Shown here in pieces: positions 23,877 to 32,697 of a stretch of 57,893 bases of DNA; positions within the stretch are counted from its first letter, which is position 1; every line of letters begins with the position of its first letter. The stretch lies in NCBI RefSeq assembly GCF_015024225.1, contig NZ_JACJGM010000037.1:1-57893 (forward strand), given 5' to 3'. The notes under the pieces were generated by a model. The model saw only the letters and a program-made list of their open reading frames with translations. It did not search any database and was not told the origin of the DNA. Made by a program: the position numbers and the translations under genes. The stretch comes from Nocardioides lijunqiniae (lineage in GTDB: Bacteria; Actinomycetota; Actinomycetes; Propionibacteriales; Nocardioidaceae).

Positions 23877-24901
23877 ACGACCTCATCACCTCCGACTTCC
23901 CCTCGATCCTCGCGGCGGCGTTCTTCGTCGGGATCGTGGTGGGCCTCACCGGCATGGGCGGCGGCGCGCTGATGACCCCCGCGCTGATCTTCCTGGGCGT
24001 CGGAGACACCGCCAAGATCGTCACCGCCGACCTCACGGCCGCGGCGATCTACAAGACCGGCGGTGCCATCGTGCACTCGCGCGAGGGCTCGCCCAACCTG
24101 GACCTCGCGAAGTGGCTGATCCTCGGGTCGGTGCCGACCGCCCTGGCAGGTCCGCACGTGCTGGCGGGCGTCGTGGACCCCGAGGACGTCGACGACGTCC
24201 TGAAGATGAGCATCGGCTTCGCGCTGCTGCTCGCGGCCACGACGTACGCGCTGCGCCTCTACATCAACCTGCGCCGGGTGCGCGCCGGCGGAGCCAGCGG
24301 CAACCCCAACCCCCGGGTGCGACCTGTCCCCACGCTGCTCGTCGGTGCCCTGGGCGGCCTGCTCGTGGGCATCACCAGCGTCGGATCCGGCTCGGTCATC
24401 ATGGTGGCGCTGCTGATGCTCTACCCCGGCCTCTCCGCGGTGAAGCTGGTCGGCACCGACCTCGTGCAGGCCGTGCCGCTCGTGCTGGCCGCCGCGATCT
24501 CCAACATCATCGTCAACGACGGTCTCGACCTGGGCCTGACGCTGCCGCTCGTGATCGGGTCGGTGCCCGGCACGATCATCGGCAGCAAGCTGGCCCCGCG
24601 GGTCCCCCAGTCGTTCATCCGGCGCGCCATCGTGGTCGTGCTGACGATGTCGGGCGTGGCCCTGCTCGACAAGGCCGGCTGGGCTCCGCTCGGCGTCGAG
24701 GAGACCCACCCGATCCTCATCGGCGGCATCGGCCTGGCGATGGTCGTCCTGGTCCCCCTGGTGTGGGGACTGCTGCGCAAGGAGCAGGGGCTGCCGATGT
24801 TCGGCGCGCCGACCGTGGCCCAGCTCGAGGACATGGGCTACCACCAGCCGGCCGGCCGAGCCGCCGGCAAGCCCGCGGCACCGGAGGATGCCAGCCCGTA
24901 G
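23873..24901 (+). CDS. TSUP-family permease (TauE/SafE-type sulfite/sulfonate transporter)
   Basis: The 342-residue membrane protein has about eight hydrophobic segments in two related halves. Each half carries the TSUP glycine motif: FFVGIVVGLTGMGGGALMTPALIFLG near the start and GALGGLLVGITSVGSGSVIMVALLMLYP in the second half. Family members move sulfite, sulfate or organosulfur anions across the membrane. Its ATG overlaps the stop of the CysC fusion (ATGA), and cysDN follow, which supports a sulfur role. Whether it imports sulfate or exports sulfite cannot be read from sequence. Confidence 0.87.
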   Translation: MNDLITSDFPSILAAAFFVGIVVGLTGMGGGALMTPALIFLGVGDTAKIVTADLTAAAIYKTGGAIVHSREGSPNLDLAKWLILGSVPTALAGPHVLAGVVDPEDVDDVLKMSIGFALLLAATTYALRLYINLRRVRAGGASGNPNPRVRPVPTLLVGALGGLLVGITSVGSGSVIMVALLMLYPGLSAVKLVGTDLVQAVPLVLAAAISNIIVNDGLDLGLTLPLVIGSVPGTIIGSKLAPRVPQSFIRRAIVVVLTMSGVALLDKAGWAPLGVEETHPILIGGIGLAMVVLVPLVWGLLRKEQGLPMFGAPTVAQLEDMGYHQPAGRAAGKPAAPEDASP

Positions 24902-24977
24902 GACGCCGCATGGCGGCGAAAAGTGATGTGCCACACTCGACAATGCTCGCTTCTTCGTCACCGGAGAGGCACCTGGC

Positions 24978-24983
24978 TACGAT
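24978..24983 (+). promoter_or_regulatory. -10 box upstream of cysD
   Basis: TACGAT, 36 bases before cysD ATG, inside the 118-base gap after the TSUP gene. This suggests that cysDN has its own promoter. Confidence 0.45.
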
Positions 24984-25019
24984 GTCGGTTGCTGTCCACC
25001 GAGAGGTCCCTGTTTCCCC

Positions 25020-25934
25020 ATGTCGCAAACCCACGCCGACTACCGGCTGAGCCAGCTCGACCAGCTGGAGGCCGAGTCGATCCACATCTTCCGTGAGGTC
25101 GCCGCCGAGTTCGAGAAGCCGGTCCTGATGTTCTCCGGGGGCAAGGACTCGATCGTGATGCTCCGCCTCGCGGAGAAGGCGTTCTACCCCGCCAAGATCC
25201 CCTTCCCGGTGATGCAGATCGACACCGGCCTGGACTTCCCGGAGGTGCTGGTCACTCGGGACCACTGGGTCGAGCGCCTGGGCGTCAAGCTCGTCGTGGC
25301 CAGCATCGACGACGCGATCGCCAACGGCGTCGTCGTCGACGACGGCAAGACCAGCCGCAACCGGATGCAGACCGGCACCCTGCTCAACGCCATCGAGGAG
25401 AACGGCTTCACCGCCGCCTTCGGCGGCGGCCGACGCGACGAGGAGAAGGCCCGCGCCAAGGAGCGCGTCTACTCCCACCGCGACGAGTTCGGCCAGTGGG
25501 ACCCGAAGATGCAGCGCCCCGAGCTGTGGAGCCTCTACAACGGCCGCCTGCACGCCGGCGAGCACATGCGCATCTTCCCGATCTCCAACTGGACCGAGCT
25601 CGACGTCTGGGACTACATCGGCCGCGAGGGCATCGAGATCCCGCCCATCTACTTCTCCCACCAGCGCCGCGTCTTCGAGCGCGACGGCATGCTGATGAGC
25701 GAGACGCCCCTCAACCCGCTGCGCTCCGGCGAGGTCGTCGAGGAGCGCACCGTCCGCTTCCGCACGTGCGGCGACATCACCCTGACCGGGTGCGTGGAGT
25801 CCACCGCCTCGACCATCCCCGAGATCATCGCGGAGGTGTCGATCGCCAAGCTCACCGAGCGGGGCGCCACCCGCGGTGACGACCGGTTCTCCGAAGCAGC
25901 CATGGAAGACCGCAAGAAGGAAGGCTACTTCTGA
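25020..25934 (+). CDS. cysD: Sulfate adenylyltransferase subunit 2
   Basis: The 304-residue PP-loop protein has the N-type ATP pyrophosphatase motif VLMFSGGKDSIVML near residue 37, IDTGLDFPEV, AAFGGGRRDEEKARAKERV and FPISNWTELDVWDYI, and ends RKKEGYF as CysD proteins do. It adenylates sulfate to APS, with GTP hydrolysis in CysN driving the reaction. Its stop overlaps the cysN ATG by one base (TGATG). Upstream is a TACGAT promoter box. Confidence 0.96.
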   Translation: MSQTHADYRLSQLDQLEAESIHIFREVAAEFEKPVLMFSGGKDSIVMLRLAEKAFYPAKIPFPVMQIDTGLDFPEVLVTRDHWVERLGVKLVVASIDDAIANGVVVDDGKTSRNRMQTGTLLNAIEENGFTAAFGGGRRDEEKARAKERVYSHRDEFGQWDPKMQRPELWSLYNGRLHAGEHMRIFPISNWTELDVWDYIGREGIEIPPIYFSHQRRVFERDGMLMSETPLNPLRSGEVVEERTVRFRTCGDITLTGCVESTASTIPEIIAEVSIAKLTERGATRGDDRFSEAAMEDRKKEGYF

Positions 25935-27217
25935 TGCCCGACGCCACCGAGTCCATCACCGCCAACATGGACATGCTTCGCTTCGCCACCGCCGGCTCGG
26001 TCGACGACGGCAAGTCCACCCTCATCGGGCGGCTCCTCCTCGACTCCAAGTCGATCTTCGAGGACCAGCTGGAGGCCGTCGAGGCCACCAGCGCCTCCAA
26101 GGGCTACGACTACACCGACCTGGCCCTCTTGACCGACGGGCTGCGCTCGGAGCGCGAGCAGGGCATCACGATCGACGTCGCCTACCGCTACTTCGCCACC
26201 CCGGCTCGCAAGTTCATCATCGCGGACACCCCCGGGCACGTGCAGTACACCCGCAACATGGTCACCGGCGCCTCGACCGCCGACCTGGGCCTGGTGCTCG
26301 TCGACGCCCGACAGGGCCTCACCGAGCAGTCGCGCCGCCACGCGGTGATCCTGTCGCTGCTGCGGGTGCCGCACCTCGTGCTCGCGGTCAACAAGATGGA
26401 CCTCGTCGACTTCTCGCAGGAGGTCTACGACAAGATCCACGCCGAGTTCACGACGTTCGCCACCAAGCTCAACATCCCCGACCTCGAGGTCATCCCGATC
26501 TCGGCGCTGGCCGGCGACAACGTCGTCAACCGCTCCGAGAACATGGACTGGTACTCCGGCCCCACGCTGATGCACCACCTGGAGAACGTCCACGTCGCCT
26601 CCGACCGCGACCTGGTCGACGTCCGCTTCCCGGTGCAGTACGTCGTGCGCCCCAAGTCCGACGAGCACCACGACTACCGCGGCTACGGCGGCATGGTGGC
26701 CGGCGGCGTGCTGAAGCCCGGCGACGAGGTCGTCGTGCTGCCCAGTGGCATGACGTCGAAGATCGCCGGCATCGACCTCTTCGACCAGGAGATCGCCGAG
26801 GCCTTCCCGCCCATGTCGGTCACGGTGCGCCTGGAGGACGACGTCGACGTCTCTCGCGGCGACATGATCGCCCGGCCGTCCAACGCCCCGAAGCCGAGCC
26901 AGGACATCGACGCGATGATCTGCTGGATGGCCGACGCCCCGCTCAAGCCCCGCCAGAAGCTGGCGATCAAGCACACGACCCGCTCCGCCCGGACGCTGGT
27001 AAAGGACATCCAGTACCGCCTGGACGTCAACACCCTCCACCGCGACCAGGAGACCAAGGAGCTCGGGCGCAACGAGATCGGCCGCGTGCAGCTGCGCACC
27101 ACGGTGCCGCTGCTGTGCGACCCCTACTCGAAGAACCGCACCACGGGGTCCTTCATCCTGATCGACGAGGCGACCGGAATCACCGTCGGCGCCGGAATGA
27201 TCAACTCCGGCGCGTGA
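25934..27217 (+). CDS. cysN: Sulfate adenylyltransferase subunit 1 (GTPase)
   Basis: The 427-residue EF-Tu-like GTPase has the P-loop GSVDDGKSTLIGRLL near residue 19, switch I GITIDVAYRYF, G3 DTPGHVQYTRNMVTGAS, G4 NKMDLV and G5 SALAGDN, followed by two beta-barrel domains. It lacks a fused CysC kinase; that activity is in the separate fusion at 21987. With CysD it forms ATP sulfurylase. The APS made can be phosphorylated to PAPS for sulfotransfer, or reduced for cysteine synthesis by enzymes not in this window. Confidence 0.96.
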   Translation: MPDATESITANMDMLRFATAGSVDDGKSTLIGRLLLDSKSIFEDQLEAVEATSASKGYDYTDLALLTDGLRSEREQGITIDVAYRYFATPARKFIIADTPGHVQYTRNMVTGASTADLGLVLVDARQGLTEQSRRHAVILSLLRVPHLVLAVNKMDLVDFSQEVYDKIHAEFTTFATKLNIPDLEVIPISALAGDNVVNRSENMDWYSGPTLMHHLENVHVASDRDLVDVRFPVQYVVRPKSDEHHDYRGYGGMVAGGVLKPGDEVVVLPSGMTSKIAGIDLFDQEIAEAFPPMSVTVRLEDDVDVSRGDMIARPSNAPKPSQDIDAMICWMADAPLKPRQKLAIKHTTRSARTLVKDIQYRLDVNTLHRDQETKELGRNEIGRVQLRTTVPLLCDPYSKNRTTGSFILIDEATGITVGAGMINSGA

Positions 27218-27322
27218 CCTGCTGGGAGGGGTGACTCCTTCGTTGCGGGCCGGCAGCGACTCGCGATGCATCCCATCCAGACCCCTAACGCAGTCGAGGG
27301 CAGAAGATGCCCCTCCACCCGG

Positions 27323-27328
27323 TACGTT
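27323..27328 (+). promoter_or_regulatory. Possible -10 box upstream of the flippase gene
   Basis: TACGTT, about 55 bases before GTG 27383 in the 165-base gap after cysN. No other strong candidate is seen there. Confidence 0.3.
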
Positions 27329-27382
27329 TCCCGTGCCTAGCCACCTGCCCCAACCCCGGGACCTGCCTAGACGGTCACTCCC

Positions 27383-28672
27383 GTGGTAGCCGACGGATCG
27401 AGCAGCCCGCGGCGGGCGGTTCTCTCGATCGCCGCGGGAACGGGGGCGGCGAACCTCATCGTCGTCGCGGGTTCCCCCGTCATTGCGTACCTCTTCACGC
27501 CGTCGGAGTTCGGCACGTTCTCGAGCATCGCCGCAGTCGCGTTCATCCTCACTCCGCTCCTGTCACTGCGACTCGAGCTAGCGGTTCCCCTTGCTGAGGA
27601 CGAGGTCGATAGCCGCACCTTGGTCGTAGTCGGTTGCGCGTGCGCACTCGTCGTCGGAGCGTTTGTCGCGACGGCACTCCTCACGGTCACGCTGGTCACC
27701 GGTGATGCACTTTCCCCCTGGGCCTGGACTGCCCCGCTCATCGCGGCGCCCATGGCCGTGTTCCAACTGTTGAACGCCCTCGCCATCCGCGCCCAGCGCT
27801 ACAGTGCGATTGCCATCAGGAACGTCACGGTGGGCTTGGCCACCCTTGTTCTGCAGGTCGCACTGGGGGCCAGTGGTCTTGGCATCAGTGGCCTGCTTCT
27901 CGGGTGGGGGTTAGGGCAACTCGCTGGAGCGATGTCTCTGCTCCGGAAGAGCGGTCTGAACGACGCCGGCGCACGACAGAGCTACACGCTTCGCCAGGGC
28001 AAGGCGATCCTTCGGCGATTCCGGCACGTCCCAACGGTCCTGGCGCCCGCCGGCGCAATCAACGTCATGGGACTGCAGTTGCCGGTGATCCTCCTCGCTG
28101 CGTTGTACGGACCTGACGTGGCCGGTCAGTTCGGATTGACCCAGCGAGTCCTGACCGCCCCGGTGGCTCTCATCGGTCTGGCCGTCGCTCAGGTGTACTT
28201 GGGGCGTCTCGCTGCTGTGCGCCGGGCGGGCGGCGAGCCGCCCGTGCGCGTCTTCCGCGATGCCACTCGCCAACTGGCTGTTATAGGCACAGGTGGTGCG
28301 GCCGTCCTTCTCCTGTTCAGCGAGCCTCTGTTCCTATGGGTCTACGGAAGCTCGTGGGCCACCAGCGGTCAAATGGCGCGCATGCTGAGCATCGCCCTGC
28401 TGTTCCAGATCGTCGCGTCGCCCTTGTCGCAGACTCTGGTGGTCTACGGAAGACACAAGACGCAGTTGGCCTGGGACTCCAGCCGCCTCATCATCGTCGG
28501 ATCGACGGTGTACTTCAGTAGCGCGTTGGATGCCTCCCCCGTGCAGACGGTGGCAGGACTGTCCATGGCGACGGCCGCCACCTATGCGATCTCGTGGTAC
28601 CTGTCCTGGCGAACGCTGTCCGTTGCCCACGCGCAATGGAGGCAGGAACAGCCGCCCCAACAGCTCAGCTGA
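27383..28672 (+). CDS. Polysaccharide flippase, Wzx-like (MOP superfamily)
   Basis: The 429-residue protein has about 12 hydrophobic segments in the MOP flippase layout, starting AAGTGAANLIVVAGSPVIAYLFTPSEFGTFSSIAAV. The PSEFG motif after helix 1 is typical of O-antigen and capsule flippases, and LLALYGPDVAGQFGLTQRVL occurs mid-protein. It would move lipid-linked repeat units to the outer face of the membrane. The start is GTG 27383. It is convergent with the nine-gene sugar operon, 45 bases away tail to tail. GC content is lower than in housekeeping neighbours, as expected for a variable surface locus. Confidence 0.85.
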   Translation: MVADGSSSPRRAVLSIAAGTGAANLIVVAGSPVIAYLFTPSEFGTFSSIAAVAFILTPLLSLRLELAVPLAEDEVDSRTLVVVGCACALVVGAFVATALLTVTLVTGDALSPWAWTAPLIAAPMAVFQLLNALAIRAQRYSAIAIRNVTVGLATLVLQVALGASGLGISGLLLGWGLGQLAGAMSLLRKSGLNDAGARQSYTLRQGKAILRRFRHVPTVLAPAGAINVMGLQLPVILLAALYGPDVAGQFGLTQRVLTAPVALIGLAVAQVYLGRLAAVRRAGGEPPVRVFRDATRQLAVIGTGGAAVLLLFSEPLFLWVYGSSWATSGQMARMLSIALLFQIVASPLSQTLVVYGRHKTQLAWDSSRLIIVGSTVYFSSALDASPVQTVAGLSMATAATYAISWYLSWRTLSVAHAQWRQEQPPQQLS

Positions 28673-28717
28673 ACAGTGAACGAGCGAACCGTGCGCCCAT
28701 GCCCCGGTCCTCGACGC

Positions 28718-29896
28718 TCAATGAGACAGCCCGACGTGCTCCAACACCTGGCGCGCGATGCCATCGCCACTGAACCTCGAATTGCGCCTCGCACGCTCGT
28801 CTCGCCGTTCGTCTGTGCGATCCGCACCGGAGTACTCATCGAGCGCGCGGGCAAGACCCTCGATGCCCAACTCCGCCTCGAAGTACTTTCCAGTTCCAGG
28901 TTCGACCAGATGTCCCACCCACTGGTTCTGAGGCAGCACGACGAAAAGTCCGGTCCCCATGGCCTGCTGAATGGAGATGGCGGGCAGCCGCGGCCAGACA
29001 CCGATGTCAGCCGCGTTGTACAGGGCGTTCAGGCTTTCAGCATCCCGGAAGTCGAGAACCTCGACGGGGACGGCATCCTGGTCACGGCCGGCGACCATCG
29101 CGCGGATCTCGTCGCTGTACTCAGAAGAGTCTGCGCCGACCAAGAGGACCCGGAGGTTGACGTCCTGACGACTTGTGCGGTCGACCGCTTCGACGATGTC
29201 TTCGATCCCCTTGTAGCGCTGGAACTTGCCCACCGTGATGACCAGCACGTCATCTTCGCGGAGCCCCAACTGAGACCTCGTTGCACGACGGAGATCTGCG
29301 TCGTGGAAGAACCTGTCTGCGTCGTACGCGAGGGGCAGTACGTCTGCTGGCGTGCTGCCGAAGAAGCCGCGCAGCCGAGTGATGGTGTCTGGCGTGTATC
29401 CGTAGGCGTGCACCGCGCGCGAATTCACGTAACGGTAGGCAAGGCCCTTCGAGATGGTGAAAGCAACCCACTTCAAGGCCTGTTTCCACTGGGGCAGCGC
29501 AAGCCACATTGCGGCATTGTCACCGTAGAGCGCGACGCGCCGTTTGCCCGCGGAGGCGAGCGACGCAGCGATGGGCAAGCCCTGGCCTGGCATCACCTGG
29601 ACAACCAGATCGTGATCTGAGCGCCTCAGGTACGAGACTGCCTGGGACGACCAGACCATGGACCGGACCTCCCGCACCGGGAACCTCGTCACCGTGACTC
29701 CGTTCTCGATCGTCGTCCCTGAGTCGTAGGCCCGATGACGCCCCAGCTTCTCCAGGTGAGCGTCGTTGAAGATCGGAGATACCCGGTCCCCTGCAATCAC
29801 CTCGACCTCGGCATAGCGGGAGAACGCCTCGGCCAGGGCAACCTCTTGGTAGCCGCTGAACCAGTCGAAGTAGCCGCAGACAAGAGCGATACGCAC
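28718..29896 (-). CDS. Glycosyltransferase, GT-B fold, family 1/4-like
   Basis: The 392-residue protein has an N-terminal Rossmann domain (VRIALVCGYFDWFSGYQEVALAEAF) and C-terminal GT4-type motifs: VLVITVGKFQRYKGIEDIVEAVDR, ALYNAADIGVWPRLPAISIQQAMGTGLFVVLP. The usual acidic ExxxxxxxE pair is replaced here (AISIQQAMGTG). Gln stands where the second Glu is normally found, so sugar donor or activity may differ. It is the last gene of the operon starting at 37376. GTG 29896 overlaps the region of the previous stop (TGACGTG). Donor and acceptor cannot be told. Confidence 0.8.
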   Translation of the reverse strand: MRIALVCGYFDWFSGYQEVALAEAFSRYAEVEVIAGDRVSPIFNDAHLEKLGRHRAYDSGTTIENGVTVTRFPVREVRSMVWSSQAVSYLRRSDHDLVVQVMPGQGLPIAASLASAGKRRVALYGDNAAMWLALPQWKQALKWVAFTISKGLAYRYVNSRAVHAYGYTPDTITRLRGFFGSTPADVLPLAYDADRFFHDADLRRATRSQLGLREDDVLVITVGKFQRYKGIEDIVEAVDRTSRQDVNLRVLLVGADSSEYSDEIRAMVAGRDQDAVPVEVLDFRDAESLNALYNAADIGVWPRLPAISIQQAMGTGLFVVLPQNQWVGHLVEPGTGKYFEAELGIEGLARALDEYSGADRTDERRDERARRNSRFSGDGIARQVLEHVGLSH

Positions 29897-29897
29897 G

Positions 29898-30458
29898 TCA
29901 GTCTCCCCGAAGCTCACCGGCGAACCGGGGCTCCAGCAGAGGTCCATCCAGCACTCGTGAGTGCTCCGCCACTTCGCGCTGGCTGCTGAACCGGTCGCCG
30001 ATCTTGGTCGCCGGTACGCCTGCGACCACGGCGAACGGTGGGACGTCCTTGGTGACGACGGCGTTGGCAGCGACGATCGAGCCACGCCCTAGCCGCACAC
30101 CGCGCCTGATGATGGCGCGATACCCCACCCAGACATCGTCCTCGATCTCGGTCCTACTTTGTCGGGGTCTCCCTGAGAACTGCATGGGAGTGCCCACGAG
30201 GTCGGTGACGTGGTCGTCCCCCACGATGGCGACATGGCTCGCGAGCATGGTGTACCGACCGATCGTCACACCGGGGTCGATCTGGCAACCTGGGGCGACA
30301 AAGACGTACTCCGCGCAGGTGAGGTCCTTAGCGACTACTGCCGTTCCATGCACGTATGCCGTCGGATGGACAGCCTTGAGGCCCTTCTTCACGTGAATGG
30401 CCTTGTTACGAAGCATGCGCAGGTTCTGACCCAGTCCGCTGTCGCGTGAAAGTCTCAT
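29898..30458 (-). CDS. Hexapeptide-repeat acyltransferase (LbH family)
   Basis: The 186-residue left-handed beta-helix protein reads VHPTAYVHGTAVVAKDLTCAEYVFVAPGCQIDPGVTIGRYTMLASHVAIVGDDH, then an insertion (GTPMQFSGRPRQSRTEIEDD) and VWVGYRAIIRRGVRLGRGSIVAANAVVTKDVPPFAVVAGVPATKIG. The last motif is the xenobiotic/sugar O-acetyltransferase signature with the catalytic His in ASHVAIVGDDH. It probably acetylates a sugar of the polysaccharide. ATG 30458 overlaps the stop of the 2-epimerase gene (ATGA). Confidence 0.85.
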   Translation of the reverse strand: MRLSRDSGLGQNLRMLRNKAIHVKKGLKAVHPTAYVHGTAVVAKDLTCAEYVFVAPGCQIDPGVTIGRYTMLASHVAIVGDDHVTDLVGTPMQFSGRPRQSRTEIEDDVWVGYRAIIRRGVRLGRGSIVAANAVVTKDVPPFAVVAGVPATKIGDRFSSQREVAEHSRVLDGPLLEPRFAGELRGD

Positions 30459-31585
30459 GTCGCCGACTCCCTGATACCTGCCCAGCTCTTGTGGCGGTGC
30501 GCCGTGGAGAGGATGAACCGGTATGTCCTCAGAGACGTGTCAAGCACCTCGTACCCAGCGGGAAGCGCACTTGGCACCCCACGGGCGAAGTCATCCATGA
30601 CCGACCGGACCGCGGCGACGACATCGTCGCGGTGCAGTCCTGTCATGATGATGGCGCCGGCGTCGAGGGCTTCCGGCCGCTCGATGGAGTCGCGGAGGGT
30701 GACCGCAGGAAACCTCAGGACGGAACTCTCCTCCGAGATCGTGCCGCTGTCGGAGAGGACGCACGCGGCCGCAGTCTGCAGCTTGTTGTAGTCGTGGAAG
30801 CCGAAGGGGTCCATGAACTCGATCCCGCTGACCTGGTCGACGTCATCCAATGCCTCCAGACGCTTGCGGGTGCGTGGGTGGGTCGACACCACCACGCGGT
30901 ATCCCCATTCCTCCCGCACCGCTGAGAGGCAGTCGAGCAGCATTCGGAGCCGGACGGGCGAGTCGACGTTCTCCTCGCGGTGTGCGCTGACCAGAAAGAA
31001 CTTGGCCGGCTCCAGCCCGAGCCTCTCCACGACGTCCGACGACTCGATCTGACTGCGATAGTGCTCGAGCACCTCTCGCATGGGCGACCCAGTGAGCAGG
31101 ATTCTCCGCGGATGGAGTCCCTCCGCCAGGAGGTTGCGCCGCGCGTGCTCCGTGTAGACGAGATTGAAGTCGGCGACATGGTCCACCATTCGCCGGTTCG
31201 TCTCCTCTGGGACGTTCTCGTCGAAGCACCGGTTGCCCGCCTCCATGTGGTAGGTCGGGATGCGGAGCCTCTTCGCCATCACAGCGGCGATGCAGCTGTT
31301 GGTGTCGCCCAGGACGAGTACGGCGTCCGGCTGCTCGGCCCGCATCACCTCCTCGACGCGGATCAACGTCTCCCCCAGCACGCGACCGAGGGAGGAGGTG
31401 TCCACCTCGAGGAAGTGGTCAGGCTCCCGGAGACCCAGGTCATCGAAGAAGACCTGGTTGAGCGAGTAGTCGTAGTTCTGCCCGGTATGAACCAGGACAT
31501 GGTCGACTGAAAGGTCGAGGCGCTCGATCACGCGGGCGAGGCGGATGATCTCCGGCCTCGTTCCCACCACGGTCATGACCTTCAT
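30455..31585 (-). CDS. UDP-N-acetylglucosamine 2-epimerase family, CapG/FnlC-like
   Basis: The 376-residue protein has the family motifs KVMTVVGTRPEIIRLARVI, HTGQNYDYSLNQVFFDDLGL, VLGDTNSCIAAVMAKR, HMEAGNRCFDENVPEETNRR, SAHREENVD and LSDSGTISEESSVL. Next to CapE- and CapF-like genes it is best read as the last enzyme of UDP-L-FucNAc synthesis, epimerising C2 of the L-talose intermediate. The MEAGNRCFD segment, rather than the WecB-type EAGLRT, also fits the CapG/FnlC branch. Start ATG 31585 overlaps the capF stop. Confidence 0.88.
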   Translation of the reverse strand: MKVMTVVGTRPEIIRLARVIERLDLSVDHVLVHTGQNYDYSLNQVFFDDLGLREPDHFLEVDTSSLGRVLGETLIRVEEVMRAEQPDAVLVLGDTNSCIAAVMAKRLRIPTYHMEAGNRCFDENVPEETNRRMVDHVADFNLVYTEHARRNLLAEGLHPRRILLTGSPMREVLEHYRSQIESSDVVERLGLEPAKFFLVSAHREENVDSPVRLRMLLDCLSAVREEWGYRVVVSTHPRTRKRLEALDDVDQVSGIEFMDPFGFHDYNKLQTAAACVLSDSGTISEESSVLRFPAVTLRDSIERPEALDAGAIIMTGLHRDDVVAAVRSVMDDFARGVPSALPAGYEVLDTSLRTYRFILSTAHRHKSWAGIRESAT

Positions 31586-32697
31586 GGGCGACCTTCCAGA
31601 GCGACGAGTTCGGGGTACTGATCCGGATTCTCGGGATCGAGGAGCTGATCTGCCCAGAACATGGTGACGAGATCCTCGGTGCCGACATTGCTGATGTTGT
31701 GCACCCACATGGTGGGCATGTCGACGAACCCTGGCCGCTCTCCGTCGATCCGGAAGGTCACCACGTCGTCTGTCAGCAGCCGACGCAAGGAGATCTCGGC
31801 CTGGCCTCTCACGACGAAGAACCTCTCCACCTTGTGCAGGTGATAGTGATCTCCCCGGGTGAGACCCGGACGAGTGGTCGACACGAATGCCTGACCCGTC
31901 CCTCCGTGGCTTCGTGCGGTCTCGACCAGCATCCCGCGGTCGTCGGCGTGCACCTGCGGATGGATGGGGAACGCCTGAGGAAACGTGTAGGACCTGTAGG
32001 TGTTGAAGAGGTCGACGAGGAACTGCTCGCTCAGGTCCGGCACCTCACCACGCGAGTAGAGGTCGCGGAAGCCAACCAGCAGGTCCAGCACCTCCGAGAC
32101 GAGGCGGCGTTCGGCCTGAGGCCGGATCTGGACGTTCTGCTCGCCCTGCATCGCCTCGATCAGGCACTCGGCTGCGGCCTGAGCGTGCAGCAGCGGGATC
32201 TCCTTGTCCCCCATGACCGACGGCGAGCCGCCCTCGGCCAGCACACTGCAGAAGGTCGCCACGAAGGAGTTGTAGTGCGGCCTCCCATGCTCACCGAACA
32301 GGTTGGGCAGCAGGACATCGGCCAGAGAGCCGCCCACTCGTGCCGCGGACTCCGCCAATACCACTGCCGCTGCCGCCTTGCCGGCCCCGTAAGGGCTGTG
32401 TTCGAGCTCGGCTTGGATGGAGTTGGCGTAGACGACACGGATCGGCCGCCCCGAGGCCACGATCGCCGCAGCAACCGCACGCGCGAGGTCCTCGTTGCCC
32501 TGTCGCACCGCCTCGTCCGACTCGGCGCGGTTGACCCCCGCGATATGGATCACGACGTCGGCGCTCGCGACGACCGTTTCGAGGTCCGCCTGGTCTTCAC
32601 GACCCAGGCGTGTCGCGTCGATCCCGTGCATGGCGCGTAGGCGGCATGCGGTGTGCCAGCCAAGGAAGCCGTAGCCGCCCGTGATGACAACCCTCAC
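31582..32697 (-). CDS. CapF-like bifunctional UDP-sugar reductase (SDR plus cupin)
   Basis: The 371-residue protein has an SDR domain (VVITGGYGFLGWHTACRLRA; VVIHIAGVNRAE; SPYGAGKAAAA with Tyr/Lys) and a C-terminal cupin from about residue 250 (RGDHYHLHKVERFFVVRGQAEISLRR; metal His in HYHLHK). This two-domain layout is that of S. aureus CapF/WbjC, which reduces the keto intermediate to UDP-2-acetamido-2,6-dideoxy-L-talose after cupin-assisted C3 epimerisation. ATG 32697 overlaps the capE stop and its own stop overlaps capG, giving an E-F-G order as in capsule loci. Confidence 0.88.
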   Translation of the reverse strand: MRVVITGGYGFLGWHTACRLRAMHGIDATRLGREDQADLETVVASADVVIHIAGVNRAESDEAVRQGNEDLARAVAAAIVASGRPIRVVYANSIQAELEHSPYGAGKAAAAVVLAESAARVGGSLADVLLPNLFGEHGRPHYNSFVATFCSVLAEGGSPSVMGDKEIPLLHAQAAAECLIEAMQGEQNVQIRPQAERRLVSEVLDLLVGFRDLYSRGEVPDLSEQFLVDLFNTYRSYTFPQAFPIHPQVHADDRGMLVETARSHGGTGQAFVSTTRPGLTRGDHYHLHKVERFFVVRGQAEISLRRLLTDDVVTFRIDGERPGFVDMPTMWVHNISNVGTEDLVTMFWADQLLDPENPDQYPELVALEGRP

